Source of the DNA: JAEWSN01 sp942493335
GTDB taxonomy: Bacteria > Bacillota > Clostridia > DSM-8532
NCBI GenBank assembly: GCA_942493335.1
Contig: OW818693.1
Span: 744,001-808,000 of the forward strand
Reading direction: 5' to 3'
Length of the DNA stretch: 64,000 bases
In this document: positions 1-6,899 of the stretch, one piece after another
How the letters are laid out: each line of letters begins with the position of its first letter
Numbering within the stretch: position 1 is the stretch's first letter
Program-made: the position numbers and the translations under genes
The notes under the pieces: model-generated
What the model saw: the letters and a program-made list of their open reading frames with translations, nothing else
Told to the model about the DNA's origin: nothing
The model's database searches: none

Positions 1-542
1 CAATAGATCGGGATGGATACAGCAATGCCCTCGGGAATGTTATGGATGGCTACCGCGATGGCGATGGCTATGCCAAGTTTGGGTGCTGCAACAGCAGAAG
101 TGAATACGGCCAACCCTTCCGGAAGATTGTGAATCGTAACTGCAAGTGCCACAAACACCCCGGTTCTCATTAACTTCTGAGTTTTTACCGGATGCATTTC
201 ACAAGCTCCCATTTCCTCAATCGTATGCATTTCATGAGGGTTTTCAAAGGAAGGTACAAGCTTGTCAATCAAGCCAATCAGAAAAATGCCTCCAAAAAAA
301 GCACCTGCGGTCACCCAAAGACCCAGGGGCTCTCCCAGGCCGTCGACTAAATGTGCACGGCCCTCGAACAGGATCTCCACGAAGGAAACATAGATCATGA
401 CACCGGCCGAAAAGCCAAGTATCACAGATAATGCCTTTGTATTTGTCCTTTTCATGAAAAGTGCCGCAAGACCGCCCAATCCAGTCGACAAACCGGCAAA
501 AAGTGTCAGACCAAGTGCAATCAGAACGTTTTGCGAGTTCAC
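1..542 (-). CDS. zupT: ZIP-family metal transporter, ZupT-like (3' end outside window)
   Basis: A membrane protein of the ZIP family, which moves Zn2+ and related divalent metals into the cytoplasm. The visible 180 residues contain several hydrophobic helices and the two hallmark metal-site motifs, HNLPEG and, about 30 residues later, HNIPEG. A short acidic/His loop (ENPHEMHTIEEMG) lies between helices. The start is taken as GTG at 540-542, before the sequence NSQNVLIALGLTLF; a GAGG lies about 13 bases upstream, which is a wide spacing, so the start is less sure than the identity. The C-terminus runs off the left edge. A good sigma-A promoter lies directly upstream, so the gene can be transcribed apart from the nifX-like gene before it. 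ZupT is the closest named relative; exact metal specificity cannot be read from the sequence. Confidence 0.88.
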   Translation of the reverse strand, partial: MNSQNVLIALGLTLFAGLSTGLGGLAALFMKRTNTKALSVILGFSAGVMIYVSFVEILFEGRAHLVDGLGEPLGLWVTAGAFFGGIFLIGLIDKLVPSFENPHEMHTIEEMGACEMHPVKTQKLMRTGVFVALAVTIHNLPEGLAVFTSAVAAPKLGIAIAIAVAIHNIPEGIAVSIPIY

Positions 543-582
543 GCTTACGCCACCGCCTCAATTGATATCGATTATCGGCTTA

Positions 583-610
583 ATTATAATGCACTTCACA
601 ATAATGTCAA
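583..610 (-). promoter_or_regulatory. Sigma-A promoter of the ZIP transporter gene
   Basis: Reading the minus strand, TTGACA (605-610) is followed after 16 bases by TATAAT (583-588). Both boxes match the consensus perfectly. The downstream GTG start at 542 leaves a short leader of about 35 bases. Confidence 0.8.
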
Positions 611-619
611 ACAATACAC

Positions 620-631
620 TTGTTCGAACAA
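620..631. promoter_or_regulatory. 12-bp palindrome beside the ZIP promoter (possible operator)
   Basis: TTGTTCGAACAA is a perfect palindrome that sits 9 bases upstream of the -35 box of the ZIP gene promoter. Its position suits an activator or repressor site. It does not match a metalloregulator box I can name with confidence. Confidence 0.4.
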
Positions 632-712
632 CTCTGATCAGCCATTTGTCTGGCCTGCTTATCACCTCGGCAATGGATCGGAATCGTTTTCGAATGTTTT
701 ATGTCGCTTGTG

Positions 713-1069
713 TCAATTGCCGCAGTCATCATGGTGCTGATGCTCGTGGCAAATGCTTCCAGTCGATTCCAGCTTTCCCTCTGCCATCAATTGTGCTGCA
801 TGTTCGGCATTGCCGGTGGCACCCGTCATGACCGTAATGCCTTTTTCGTTGAAGATTTCAACGGCGCCGCCGCCCATTCCCCCGGAGATGATGGCATTGA
901 TACCGAGATCATGCAGGAAGACCGGCAGAAATCCCGGGCGATGACCTGGATTCGGCACAACCTGACTGGACACGATCCGTCCGTTTTCCGTGGTGAAAAT
1001 GGCAAAGCTCTCACAATGTCCGAAGTGTCCTGCCACGCTTGCACCTTCACATGCCACTGCGATTTTCAT
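713..1069 (-). CDS. NifX/NifB-type (dinitrogenase iron-molybdenum cofactor) domain protein with His-rich tail
   Basis: A 118-residue protein starting MKIAVACEGASVAGHFGHCESF, the usual opening of the small NifX/MTH1175-like fold that in nitrogenase systems carries FeMo-cofactor precursors. Outside nitrogen fixers these proteins are common in anaerobes and mostly uncharacterised. The glycine run ISGGMGGGAVE is typical. The C-terminus ends in a metal-binding-like stretch with HEHQHHDDC. The ATG at 1067-1069 has an AAGGAGG site 8 bases upstream. It lies 71 bases downstream of the MinD/ferredoxin ATPase gene on the same strand, so it is probably in that operon. No nitrogenase gene is visible, so a role in nitrogen fixation is unlikely; handling of an iron-sulfur or other metal centre is inferred. 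Confidence 0.85.
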   Translation of the reverse strand: MKIAVACEGASVAGHFGHCESFAIFTTENGRIVSSQVVPNPGHRPGFLPVFLHDLGINAIISGGMGGGAVEIFNEKGITVMTGATGNAEHAAQLMAEGKLESTGSICHEHQHHDDCGN

Positions 1070-1140
1070 CCCGTACTCCTCCTTGTGTTTAGGTCTCATT
1101 GTTTCATTGATATCGACGGCTTGCTCATTGGAACTCGATG

Positions 1141-2031
1141 CTATCCTGCATGAAACGCAGGCCACAAATGAGCCTGTAGGTCCACCCAAAGCTTTTTCAA
1201 GACAGCCGCTGCCGGACTGCCGGAGACATGAACCAGCGGTTCTCCCCGATTCACCGCTCCGATGGCTGCCTTGTCATAGGGAATCAGCGCAAGAACAGGT
1301 ATGCCAAGATAATCGCAATATGCGGAGATCTGATCCGAATATCCAGGATGTAGGTTAAATCGGTTGATGCAAACCAGGCATTTCGCGCCAAACTGCCTGG
1401 CAACAGACACCAGCCGACTCATGTCGTGCAGCCCGGACATGGTAGGCTCCGTTACAATCAGCACGATGTCCACTCCTGTAACGGAAGCAATGACAGGACA
1501 TCCAATGCCCGGCGACCCATCCATGATGACCAATGGCTGTTTGTCCATCGCGTTGTATAGATTCCTGCGGACTTTTCCGACAAGTTTTCCGGATGCGCCA
1601 TTTCCCATTTTCAATTCGGCGGTGGATAAAACCCAATCACCCTGATGAAACAATTGTGTGGTTCCCGATAGGTTGTCTTCCAGACGAATCGCCTTTTTCC
1701 CGTCGATGTCCGTCACCGGGCAGAATTCCTCGCAGACACCGCATCCTTCGCAGGCCATCGCATTCACTTCAAAGTTCCGAATGGCATCAAACCGACATAA
1801 GGATTCGCAAATGCCGCATTGCGAGCAGGCCTCGCGATGAATGAATGCTTTTTGCAGACCCAGATAATCTTCTGTTTCAGGCAAGCAATGCCCGCCATGG
1901 ATCAGGTGAAGATTGGGGGCCTCCACATCACAATCGGCACATGCCACATGATTTGCCAAGGCAATCAGGGATGCGGCAACTGTTGTTTTGCCGGTTCCCC
2001 CTTTTCCACTCAATACAAGCAGTTGCTTCAT
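1141..2031 (-). CDS. MinD/ParA-family ATPase with inserted 2[4Fe-4S] ferredoxin domain (second of pair)
   Basis: A 296-residue P-loop ATPase. The deviant Walker A motif SGKGGTGKTT is at residues 8-17, followed by ADCDVEAPN, typical of MinD/Mrp relatives. Residues about 69-105 hold two ferredoxin signatures (CSQCGICESLC and CEGCGVCEEFC). ATPases of this build are known from strict anaerobes next to NifX-like genes, but their function is not established. The start at 2029-2031 overlaps the stop of the preceding paralogue as ATGA, so the two are translationally coupled and may form a heterodimer. A GGAGGT lies 9 bases before the start. The stop codon is TAG, which shows that TAG works as a normal stop here. 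An ATP-driven Fe-S cluster or metal transfer role is inferred. Confidence 0.88.
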   Translation of the reverse strand: MKQLLVLSGKGGTGKTTVAASLIALANHVACADCDVEAPNLHLIHGGHCLPETEDYLGLQKAFIHREACSQCGICESLCRFDAIRNFEVNAMACEGCGVCEEFCPVTDIDGKKAIRLEDNLSGTTQLFHQGDWVLSTAELKMGNGASGKLVGKVRRNLYNAMDKQPLVIMDGSPGIGCPVIASVTGVDIVLIVTEPTMSGLHDMSRLVSVARQFGAKCLVCINRFNLHPGYSDQISAYCDYLGIPVLALIPYDKAAIGAVNRGEPLVHVSGSPAAAVLKKLWVDLQAHLWPAFHAG

Positions 2032-3080
2032 CGGCCAGTCACCTCCCGAATCCGTCTCCACATTCCCTTGAAAAGGGCTCTATACACATCCTCTTCCCGC
2101 GAAGCCACTCCGCCTTCTGCCAATAGATGAGCCAATGCAGGTTCGAAAGGAACGACGCCCAGCAGGGGCATATCCAGTTTCGATGCCAGTAAAGCCATAT
2201 TTTCCGCTGAATCGGTGCAACGGTTGAGCACCAACCCTGCCGGTTTCCCAAGAACACGAACCAGCTCCGTCACCATACCAAGATCATGAAGACCAAAAGA
2301 GGTCGGCTCAGCGACCAATATACAGAAATCCGCATGTCTGACGCTCTCAAGAACGGGACAGCCACTGCCTGGAGGACAATCAAGCACTGCGATGCAAGGC
2401 TTGCCCGACAGATGCTCAAGTTCAGAAGGCATGTTGGTCCTGGTTTTCATCGTCCCCAACGCCTTCAACAATGCATGAATCACAGGGACCCCTGTTGCTT
2501 CGCCAACATTCAACGTACCGGTACAGACTGTCACGTCTTTGGAAATTCCGGATTCCAGCTGACCGATCTGCCTTTGCCCCTCAGCCATTGCCCCGGTCGG
2601 GCACAATAGAACACAACCGTTGCAACCATGGCACAACTCCTGAAACAACTTCACTTGTCCCTTGACGTAGGCAAGCGCATGGAATTTGCAGAAAGATACG
2701 CACTTCCTGCAACCTGCACATAGGGTTGCATCGATGTTCGGAACCATGACGGATACTGTTTCACAGCAGCATTCCATCGGTTGGAGAAACAGGTGGCCAT
2801 TCGGCTCTTCCACATCACAATCGGCATAAATGGAACGGATGGAATCAGGCACGACCCCATTTTCAGTTCCAGTTCCCTCATTTACGTCTGCATAAGCTTC
2901 CTGGGCTGTTGCCGCCAGATTCACGGAGACAAAGGTTTTTCCAGTACCGCCTTTTCCACTCAAAACAGCAATACGGAACACGTCTGCGACAAGCGGGTCC
3001 CACCCGGATTCATGGATGGGCCTTCTTTCGTCGCAGGGCAACTTCCCTTTTGGATGTTCAGGCGTCACAACCTGTTCCAT
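2028..3080 (-). CDS. MinD/ParA-family ATPase with inserted 2[4Fe-4S] ferredoxin domain (first of pair)
   Basis: A 350-residue paralogue of the next gene. It has a longer N-terminus of about 35 residues, Walker A SGKGGTGKTF at residues 41-50, the ADCDVEEPN switch region near 87-94 and a ferredoxin domain at about 121-161 (CAGCRKCVSFC, CHGCNGCVLLC). A small extra Cys cluster (ECCCE, residues 103-107) precedes it. The ATG at 3078-3080 follows GGAGGTG by 5 bases; longer upstream extensions lack such a site. It shares a 4-base ATGA overlap with the second ATPase. The pairing of two such ATPases and two NifX-like proteins points to one complex or pathway for redox-linked handling of a metal cofactor, but the target is unknown. 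Confidence 0.88.
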   Translation of the reverse strand: MEQVVTPEHPKGKLPCDERRPIHESGWDPLVADVFRIAVLSGKGGTGKTFVSVNLAATAQEAYADVNEGTGTENGVVPDSIRSIYADCDVEEPNGHLFLQPMECCCETVSVMVPNIDATLCAGCRKCVSFCKFHALAYVKGQVKLFQELCHGCNGCVLLCPTGAMAEGQRQIGQLESGISKDVTVCTGTLNVGEATGVPVIHALLKALGTMKTRTNMPSELEHLSGKPCIAVLDCPPGSGCPVLESVRHADFCILVAEPTSFGLHDLGMVTELVRVLGKPAGLVLNRCTDSAENMALLASKLDMPLLGVVPFEPALAHLLAEGGVASREEDVYRALFKGMWRRIREVTGR

Positions 3081-3139
3081 GCCTTCACCTCCATAACATT
3101 CACCAATGACATGTCTATATCGCGCCTTCACTTATCCTG

Positions 3140-3502
3140 TCAATGTGCCCCGTGGTAACCGGGATGAATTTCATCGAGGATGGGCAGAACTCCTTCTTGA
3201 AAACGATTCACTGTTTCCTCAACCGTTCCGGGCACCCCTCTGTAAATCGGTATCCCCGCACCTTGAAGCACATCGGCGGCATTTTTCCCGCAATGCATGG
3301 CGATGACAGCGCCAACAGCGCTGTCAACAAGCGCCTGCGCCGCCACAATGCCAGCCCCTCCCTGTGCATGGGCCGCCTCATTGATCAGGACTTCAAATTT
3401 CATTGTATCCGTATCAACCAAAATGAATTGCTCCGTTCTTCCGAAAGACGTGCACATCATGCTGTCCAATTGAGTTCCTTCAGCCGGGATTGCGAGTTTC
3501 AT
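3140..3502 (-). CDS. NifX/NifB-type (dinitrogenase iron-molybdenum cofactor) domain protein
   Basis: A 120-residue small NifX-like protein beginning MKLAIPAEGTQLDS. It has the conserved glycine-rich turn AQGGAGIV and a conserved C/H pair (AMHCGKNAADVL). It ends in HPGYHGAH. A GGAGG site lies 8 bases before the ATG at 3500-3502. It sits 35 bases downstream of the Mrp ATPase gene and 59 bases upstream of the first MinD/ferredoxin ATPase, so the whole set reads as one operon. It is clearly divergent from the second NifX-like protein (713-1069), which suggests two different cargo or partner proteins rather than a recent duplication. Confidence 0.85.
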   Translation of the reverse strand: MKLAIPAEGTQLDSMMCTSFGRTEQFILVDTDTMKFEVLINEAAHAQGGAGIVAAQALVDSAVGAVIAMHCGKNAADVLQGAGIPIYRGVPGTVEETVNRFQEGVLPILDEIHPGYHGAH

Positions 3503-3537
3503 CAGATGTTTCCTCCATCCGTTCAGGCATCCATTTT

Positions 3538-4413
3538 TCAGGCATCCATTTTTTCAATCTCCATTGTCTGGAGTAAAAATACCTCAAGCCGTTCCGCCGC
3601 TTCAGCCAGATCCGCACTGTCGAATTTTTCTATCTCGCCCTTATCACACAGATCCGCCAGTTCCGGACGTATTGGCATGCGGCCCAACACCGGCAGGGCC
3701 AGTTCTTTCGCAATTTCGTCCAAGTGACTGGTGCCATACATGGAAATCCGTTTCCCGCAATCCGGACATTCGATCCAACTCATGTTCTCAACAATCCCCA
3801 GAACCGGAATATGCATGGCATTGGCCATGTTATACGCCTTTTTGACGATCATGGAGACAAGGTCCTGCGGCGAAGTGACGACAACAATGCCATTCACAGG
3901 CACAGACTGGAAAACCGTCAAAGGCACATCACCGGTACCAGGCGGCATATCAAAAAACAGGAAGTCCAGGTCACCCCAGATCACATCTGTCCAGAACTGC
4001 TTCACCATATTCCCTATCAGCGGACCACGCCAGATGACCGGGGATTCCACATCATCCAACAGGAGGTTGATGGACATGATCTTGAGGTCGTTGTGGGTTC
4101 TTTCGGGATATATGCCAAATTCACCGCCGGATGCCTTTTGGTTGATCCCGAACATTTTCGGGATGGACGGTCCTGTTATGTCCGCATCAAGAATCCCCAC
4201 CTTGTAGCCTTTTCGGCGCATCGAGACCGCAAGCATGGATGTCACAAGTGATTTTCCGACGCCACCTTTCCCACTGACTACACCGATAACCTTGGTGATG
4301 TTGTTCAATTCATGGGTCTTCTCCAGCATGCTCTTCGGCTTGGCCTCCTCATAATTCCCGGTCGGACATGCCTCCGCCTTGCACCCAGTGTTCGCGCAAT
4401 CTTGCTTTTCCAT
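3538..4413 (-). CDS. mrp: Mrp/ApbC/NBP35-family Fe-S cluster carrier ATPase
   Basis: A 291-residue P-loop ATPase of the Mrp/ApbC group, known to bind a [4Fe-4S] cluster at a dimer interface and pass it to client proteins. Visible motifs are SGKGGVGKS (deviant Walker A), ILDADITGPS, the FDMPPGTGD switch and the C-terminal cluster-binding pair in ECPDCGKR. The N-terminus has an extra Cys motif (CANTGCKAEACP), as in Nbp35-like members. Two ATG codons are adjacent (4414-4416 and 4411-4413); I chose the second because it lies 7 bases from the GGAG site. It opens the Mrp-NifX-MinD-MinD-NifX operon. The region before it holds repeats shared with the MerR promoter region. Confidence 0.9.
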   Translation of the reverse strand: MEKQDCANTGCKAEACPTGNYEEAKPKSMLEKTHELNNITKVIGVVSGKGGVGKSLVTSMLAVSMRRKGYKVGILDADITGPSIPKMFGINQKASGGEFGIYPERTHNDLKIMSINLLLDDVESPVIWRGPLIGNMVKQFWTDVIWGDLDFLFFDMPPGTGDVPLTVFQSVPVNGIVVVTSPQDLVSMIVKKAYNMANAMHIPVLGIVENMSWIECPDCGKRISMYGTSHLDEIAKELALPVLGRMPIRPELADLCDKGEIEKFDSADLAEAAERLEVFLLQTMEIEKMDA

Positions 4414-4433
4414 CATGAATCTCCTTTTATATT

Positions 4434-4468
4434 TTGATGTTTTATCAATGATTTTATTGATGTTTAAG
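4434..4468. promoter_or_regulatory. Repeated TTGATGTTT elements before the Mrp operon
   Basis: TTGATGTTTTATCAA (4434-4448) has inverted ends TTGAT/ATCAA. A second TTGATGTTT copy starts 23 bases further on (4457). The same nine bases form the arms of the large inverted repeat at 5137-5164 upstream of the MerR gene. This suggests one regulator acting at both places. Confidence 0.5.
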
Positions 4469-4622
4469 ATAAGGCTGGGCATGGATTTTTGTCTTTCCCC
4501 ATGTATCAAATGATGTATCAAATACTAGTCTATACTGCAGTGTTCATCCATGCTACATCGACAATCAAGGCGACACCGATCATTCATTCATTCGAGCCCT
4601 ATCATGGTACAAATGGAAACGC

Positions 4623-5036
4623 TCAGCTGCAACCGGTACATCCGCTGCACTGCTTCAACATGGCACAAGAGCTGCACATTTCTGATTTGTCTTCCGGAAC
4701 CAGACAGAATGTCCCTTCTTCTTTCCAACATGGTTTTGCAGCGTTGACAGATACCGTGCTGTTCTGGACTGCACCTCCTGAACAGTTACGTTTGTACCAG
4801 CAGGAATAGAGTCCAGTCAAATGACGAACCCCGGCAATATTCAGTCCTTTTTCATTCATGAGTGACTTGATGAAACGCAATCGTTTCAAGTCATTGTTTG
4901 AATACTTCCGCTGATAGCCCATGCGATCGGGGCGAATCAAATCGTTGCGCTCCCAGACACGTAATGTTTCAGGGTGTTCGCCCAGAAGGCCGGCGACCGT
5001 GCCAATTGTATAGACTCCCTTTTCTTCATCAAGCAT
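4623..5036 (-). CDS. MerR-family regulator with cysteine-rich C-terminal domain
   Basis: A 137-residue transcription factor. Residues about 8-75 form a MerR winged helix (YTIGTVAGLLGEHPETLRVW, then RPDRMGYQRKYSNNDLKRL), closest in style to the HspR/GlnR branch. The C-terminal 60 residues carry nine cysteines, including CSSCAMLKQC and CSGCTGC, in place of the usual coiled coil and sensor loop. This suggests a metal or Fe-S sensor. The ATG at 5034-5036 follows GGAG by 9 bases; a GTG 15 bases upstream is possible but has a poorer site. It lies 209 bases before the Mrp operon on the same strand, with inverted repeats both upstream of it and upstream of mrp. The ligand is unknown. Confidence 0.85.
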   Translation of the reverse strand: MLDEEKGVYTIGTVAGLLGEHPETLRVWERNDLIRPDRMGYQRKYSNNDLKRLRFIKSLMNEKGLNIAGVRHLTGLYSCWYKRNCSGGAVQNSTVSVNAAKPCWKEEGTFCLVPEDKSEMCSSCAMLKQCSGCTGCS

Positions 5037-5062
5037 GGTTCCGGACTCCACCTTCTGTCAGC

Positions 5063-5079
5063 ATCCTATCGGATAGGAT
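5063..5079. promoter_or_regulatory. 17-bp palindrome in the MerR gene leader
   Basis: ATCCTATC and GATAGGAT are perfect 8-base arms around one central base, 27 bases upstream of the MerR start. It could be an autoregulatory operator or a hairpin in the leader RNA. Confidence 0.5.
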
Positions 5080-5136
5080 CGCATGTTTGTTTCCTTATGT
5101 ACCTGCCATTCGGATAAAGCATATAACAAACAAAAC

Positions 5137-5164
5137 GAAACATCAATGTTATTTTTGATGTTTC
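5137..5164. promoter_or_regulatory. 28-bp inverted repeat upstream of the MerR gene
   Basis: GAAACATCAA (5137-5146) and TTGATGTTTC (5155-5164) are perfect 10-base arms around an 8-base spacer. On the minus strand the inner arm overlaps a possible -35 box TTGATG, with TATGCT 17 bases further on. Half-sites of the same sequence recur before the Mrp gene. Confidence 0.6.
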
Positions 5165-5211
5165 CGGATTCGGCATACCCATTATCGTCCATCAGGCATG
5201 CATGTCCTTCA

Positions 5212-5409
5212 TCATTTCATCATGCCTCCGGAAGGCATCATCTCATCAGGAGGCGCCTGACCGGTTTTTTGCTTGTGTTCCTTGCGTTTGCACTCATTTT
5301 GCTTCTCACCTTTGCAGTAAAGGTTCACAAAACCCTTGACCGCCAGGCTCTTTGATTCGCCGTACTTTTTGACAAATCCGCATCCTGCCAAATTTGCACA
5401 ATCGTTCAT
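5212..5409 (-). CDS. Small cysteine-containing protein of unknown function (65 aa)
   Basis: The protein starts MNDCANLAGCGFVKKYGES, continues with NLYCKGEKQNECKRKEHK and ends in a Met-rich tail (PDEMMPSGGMMK). The four-Cys pattern (C-x5-C, then Y-C-x7-C) resembles small cytosolic proteins of anaerobes that probably bind a metal or Fe-S cluster; none has a firm function that I can cite. A GGAGGAG site lies 9 bases before the ATG at 5407-5409. It is 175 bases upstream of the MerR gene on the same strand. I infer that it belongs to the metal/thiol group of genes around it. Confidence 0.75.
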   Translation of the reverse strand: MNDCANLAGCGFVKKYGESKSLAVKGFVNLYCKGEKQNECKRKEHKQKTGQAPPDEMMPSGGMMK

Positions 5410-5580
5410 AACATCTTTCTCCTCCACGCCGTCGAAATGAATGGCAATGTGAACACGCCATTCCAATTGCTACCACAAACATGGGAAAGGCAAACCGAGG
5501 AGGTGGGTTCATGCTCTTTGTATGGATAACATCTGATTATTCATGAATCGTCAAACCATTACGTATTGTGACAAAATTAC

Positions 5581-5609
5581 GTGACACTCACTTCTTGTGT
5601 GTATACAAT
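5581..5609 (+). promoter_or_regulatory. Candidate promoter of the C_GCAxxG_C_C-type gene
   Basis: GTGACA (5581-5586) and TACAAT (5604-5609) are separated by 17 bases, 41 bases before the start codon at 5651. Just upstream, ATTACGT and GTGACA each occur twice, which may mark a regulator site. Confidence 0.5.
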
Positions 5610-5650
5610 AAACAAATCACATCATGCTCCATCAGAAAGGAAAGCAACAC

Positions 5651-5992
5651 ATGCCGACTGAAAAAGCCAAGAAGCATTACCTAGGCAAGGACGGATATTT
5701 GAAACTGAATTGCGCTCAATCTGTGGTTGCCGCATTTCAAGAGTCTTGCACGATGGCAGATGCAAATATTGATCTGTTTGTTGCCCACGGCGGGGGTAAA
5801 GCACCTCAGGGTCTATGCGGTGCCGTTTATGCAGCGTCGATTCTTGCAGGCGACAACGCAGGCAAAATCTAGGATTCATTTGAGAAACAGGCTGGAGCAC
5901 TCACATGCAAGGAAATCAGGAATCTGCGGAAACTTCCCTGTATCGGTTGTGTCGAGTATGGTGCTCTTCTGGTTTCGGAGTTGAATCCATAA
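5651..5992 (+). pseudogene. C_GCAxxG_C_C-type redox protein interrupted by an in-frame TAG
   Basis: The first 73 codons encode a start with LNCAQSVV, followed by GGGKAPQGLCGAV, the pattern of the putative redox-active C_GCAxxG_C_C family. The frame then hits TAG at 5870-5872. Reading on in the same frame without any shift gives 39 more codons to TAA (5990-5992), including LTCKEI and LPCIGCVEYGALL, which supply the last conserved cysteines of the family. A single CAG to TAG change would explain it. Total length without the TAG (114 codons) fits the family. The ATG at 5651 has AAAGGAA 8 bases upstream. It is either a recent nonsense mutation or a recoded codon. TAG is used as a true stop in at least one neighbour, which favours mutation. 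Confidence 0.75.
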
Positions 5993-6052
5993 AGCCATGT
6001 CTGTTATCCCAATCGTATAGGTTTCGCTGCCGGGCGAATGTTATCCATGTTG

Positions 6053-6105
6053 CAAAAAAACGGGAAGCATCACCAATCAGCATGAGAGGTGATGCTTCTC
6101 GTTTT
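6053..6105. terminator. Bidirectional intrinsic terminator
   Basis: A perfect 11-base stem (6064-6074 with 6088-6098, arm GAAGCATCACC) is flanked by an A-run on the left and a T-run on the right. It lies between the convergent redox-protein gene (+) and the glutaredoxin-like gene (-) and can end transcripts from both. Confidence 0.85.
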
Positions 6106-6129
6106 CACAAGCCATTTAACAGGTTATAT

Positions 6130-6765
6130 TCACAGGCTTTTCATCATGCTCAGGAAAGCCTCCAACGGCTGGTCCCCCAGCAGCTCTTCCGTATCATTGA
6201 AAACAATTTTCGGCACCCCACTGACATTGTATTTGGCCGACATTTCACCGAAGGTGTTTGCCTCAATCATCTGTGCCCTGATGTTCTTGTTCATGAGCGC
6301 AAGCTTGTGCGCTTTTGCCACAGCGCCCGGACAGTGTGGACAACCCAATGTCACAAAAACCTTGATATCGACAGGTTTGTCTATGTTCATGATTTGTGTG
6401 GTCATGGCTGAAGGCAGTTCTTGGCCCACCCCGGATACTTCCAGAATTCCGGTGAGAAACGAATTGATTTCATGCCCGGCCGGTATGCCATAAAACTTGA
6501 TGCCATGGTCTTTACCGTCCTTATCCAGAAGGACAAGCGCGGGCACCATGACGACATTCAGCTCCCTCGCCCGATCCTGACCGTCCTCCACCAATTCAAG
6601 TGAAAGTTTACCGCTCAGAGCCGTCATTTCCTTGGCGAAGGCAATGGTGTCATCGCATGATTCGCAATTGGACTTGCCCGTTACCAGTACTACTTTGACA
6701 TTATCCTTCATTTGCTCGAAGATTTTCCTGATTTGCTGCGCCGTGTTAACATCCAAAAGTGCCAT
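6130..6765 (-). CDS. Glutaredoxin-like protein disulfide oxidoreductase (two thioredoxin folds, AhpF N-domain type)
   Basis: A 211-residue cytoplasmic protein with two tandem thioredoxin folds. The first has a CESC site (Cys34, Cys37) and a cis-Pro loop NVVMVPA; the second has CPHC (Cys142, Cys145) and SGVPK. It matches the protein disulfide oxidoreductase family and the N-terminal domain of AhpF, where only the second CXXC is usually kept. GGGAGG precedes the ATG at 6763-6765. Its gene lies 134 bases downstream of an AhpF-like thioredoxin reductase. The pair would pass electrons from a pyridine nucleotide through the reductase to this protein and on to disulfides or peroxiredoxins. No ahpC is visible in the window. 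Confidence 0.88.
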   Translation of the reverse strand: MALLDVNTAQQIRKIFEQMKDNVKVVLVTGKSNCESCDDTIAFAKEMTALSGKLSLELVEDGQDRARELNVVMVPALVLLDKDGKDHGIKFYGIPAGHEINSFLTGILEVSGVGQELPSAMTTQIMNIDKPVDIKVFVTLGCPHCPGAVAKAHKLALMNKNIRAQMIEANTFGEMSAKYNVSGVPKIVFNDTEELLGDQPLEAFLSMMKSL

Positions 6766-6899
6766 TTGCTTTTCCTCCCGACTCGTCTCAATGACTTCCT
6801 TGTGATCCTGACTTTGTCCTTGCCTTGCGATTCTGCCGTTACCTCACCTTGTCGTTCTGCCTTCATCCTTGCCATCCAGCATCTGTTTCCTCGAGATTT

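Noticed and set aside
713..3502. Nitrogen fixation genes suggested by the NifX-like domains
   Set aside because: No nifHDK, nifB radical-SAM domain or molybdenum genes are visible; the small NifX-like fold is common in non-fixing anaerobes.
5870..5872. TAG as a pyrrolysine codon or genetic-code change
   Set aside because: No pyl genes are in the window and TAG ends the MinD-type gene at 1141; kept as a nonsense mutation or read-through question only.
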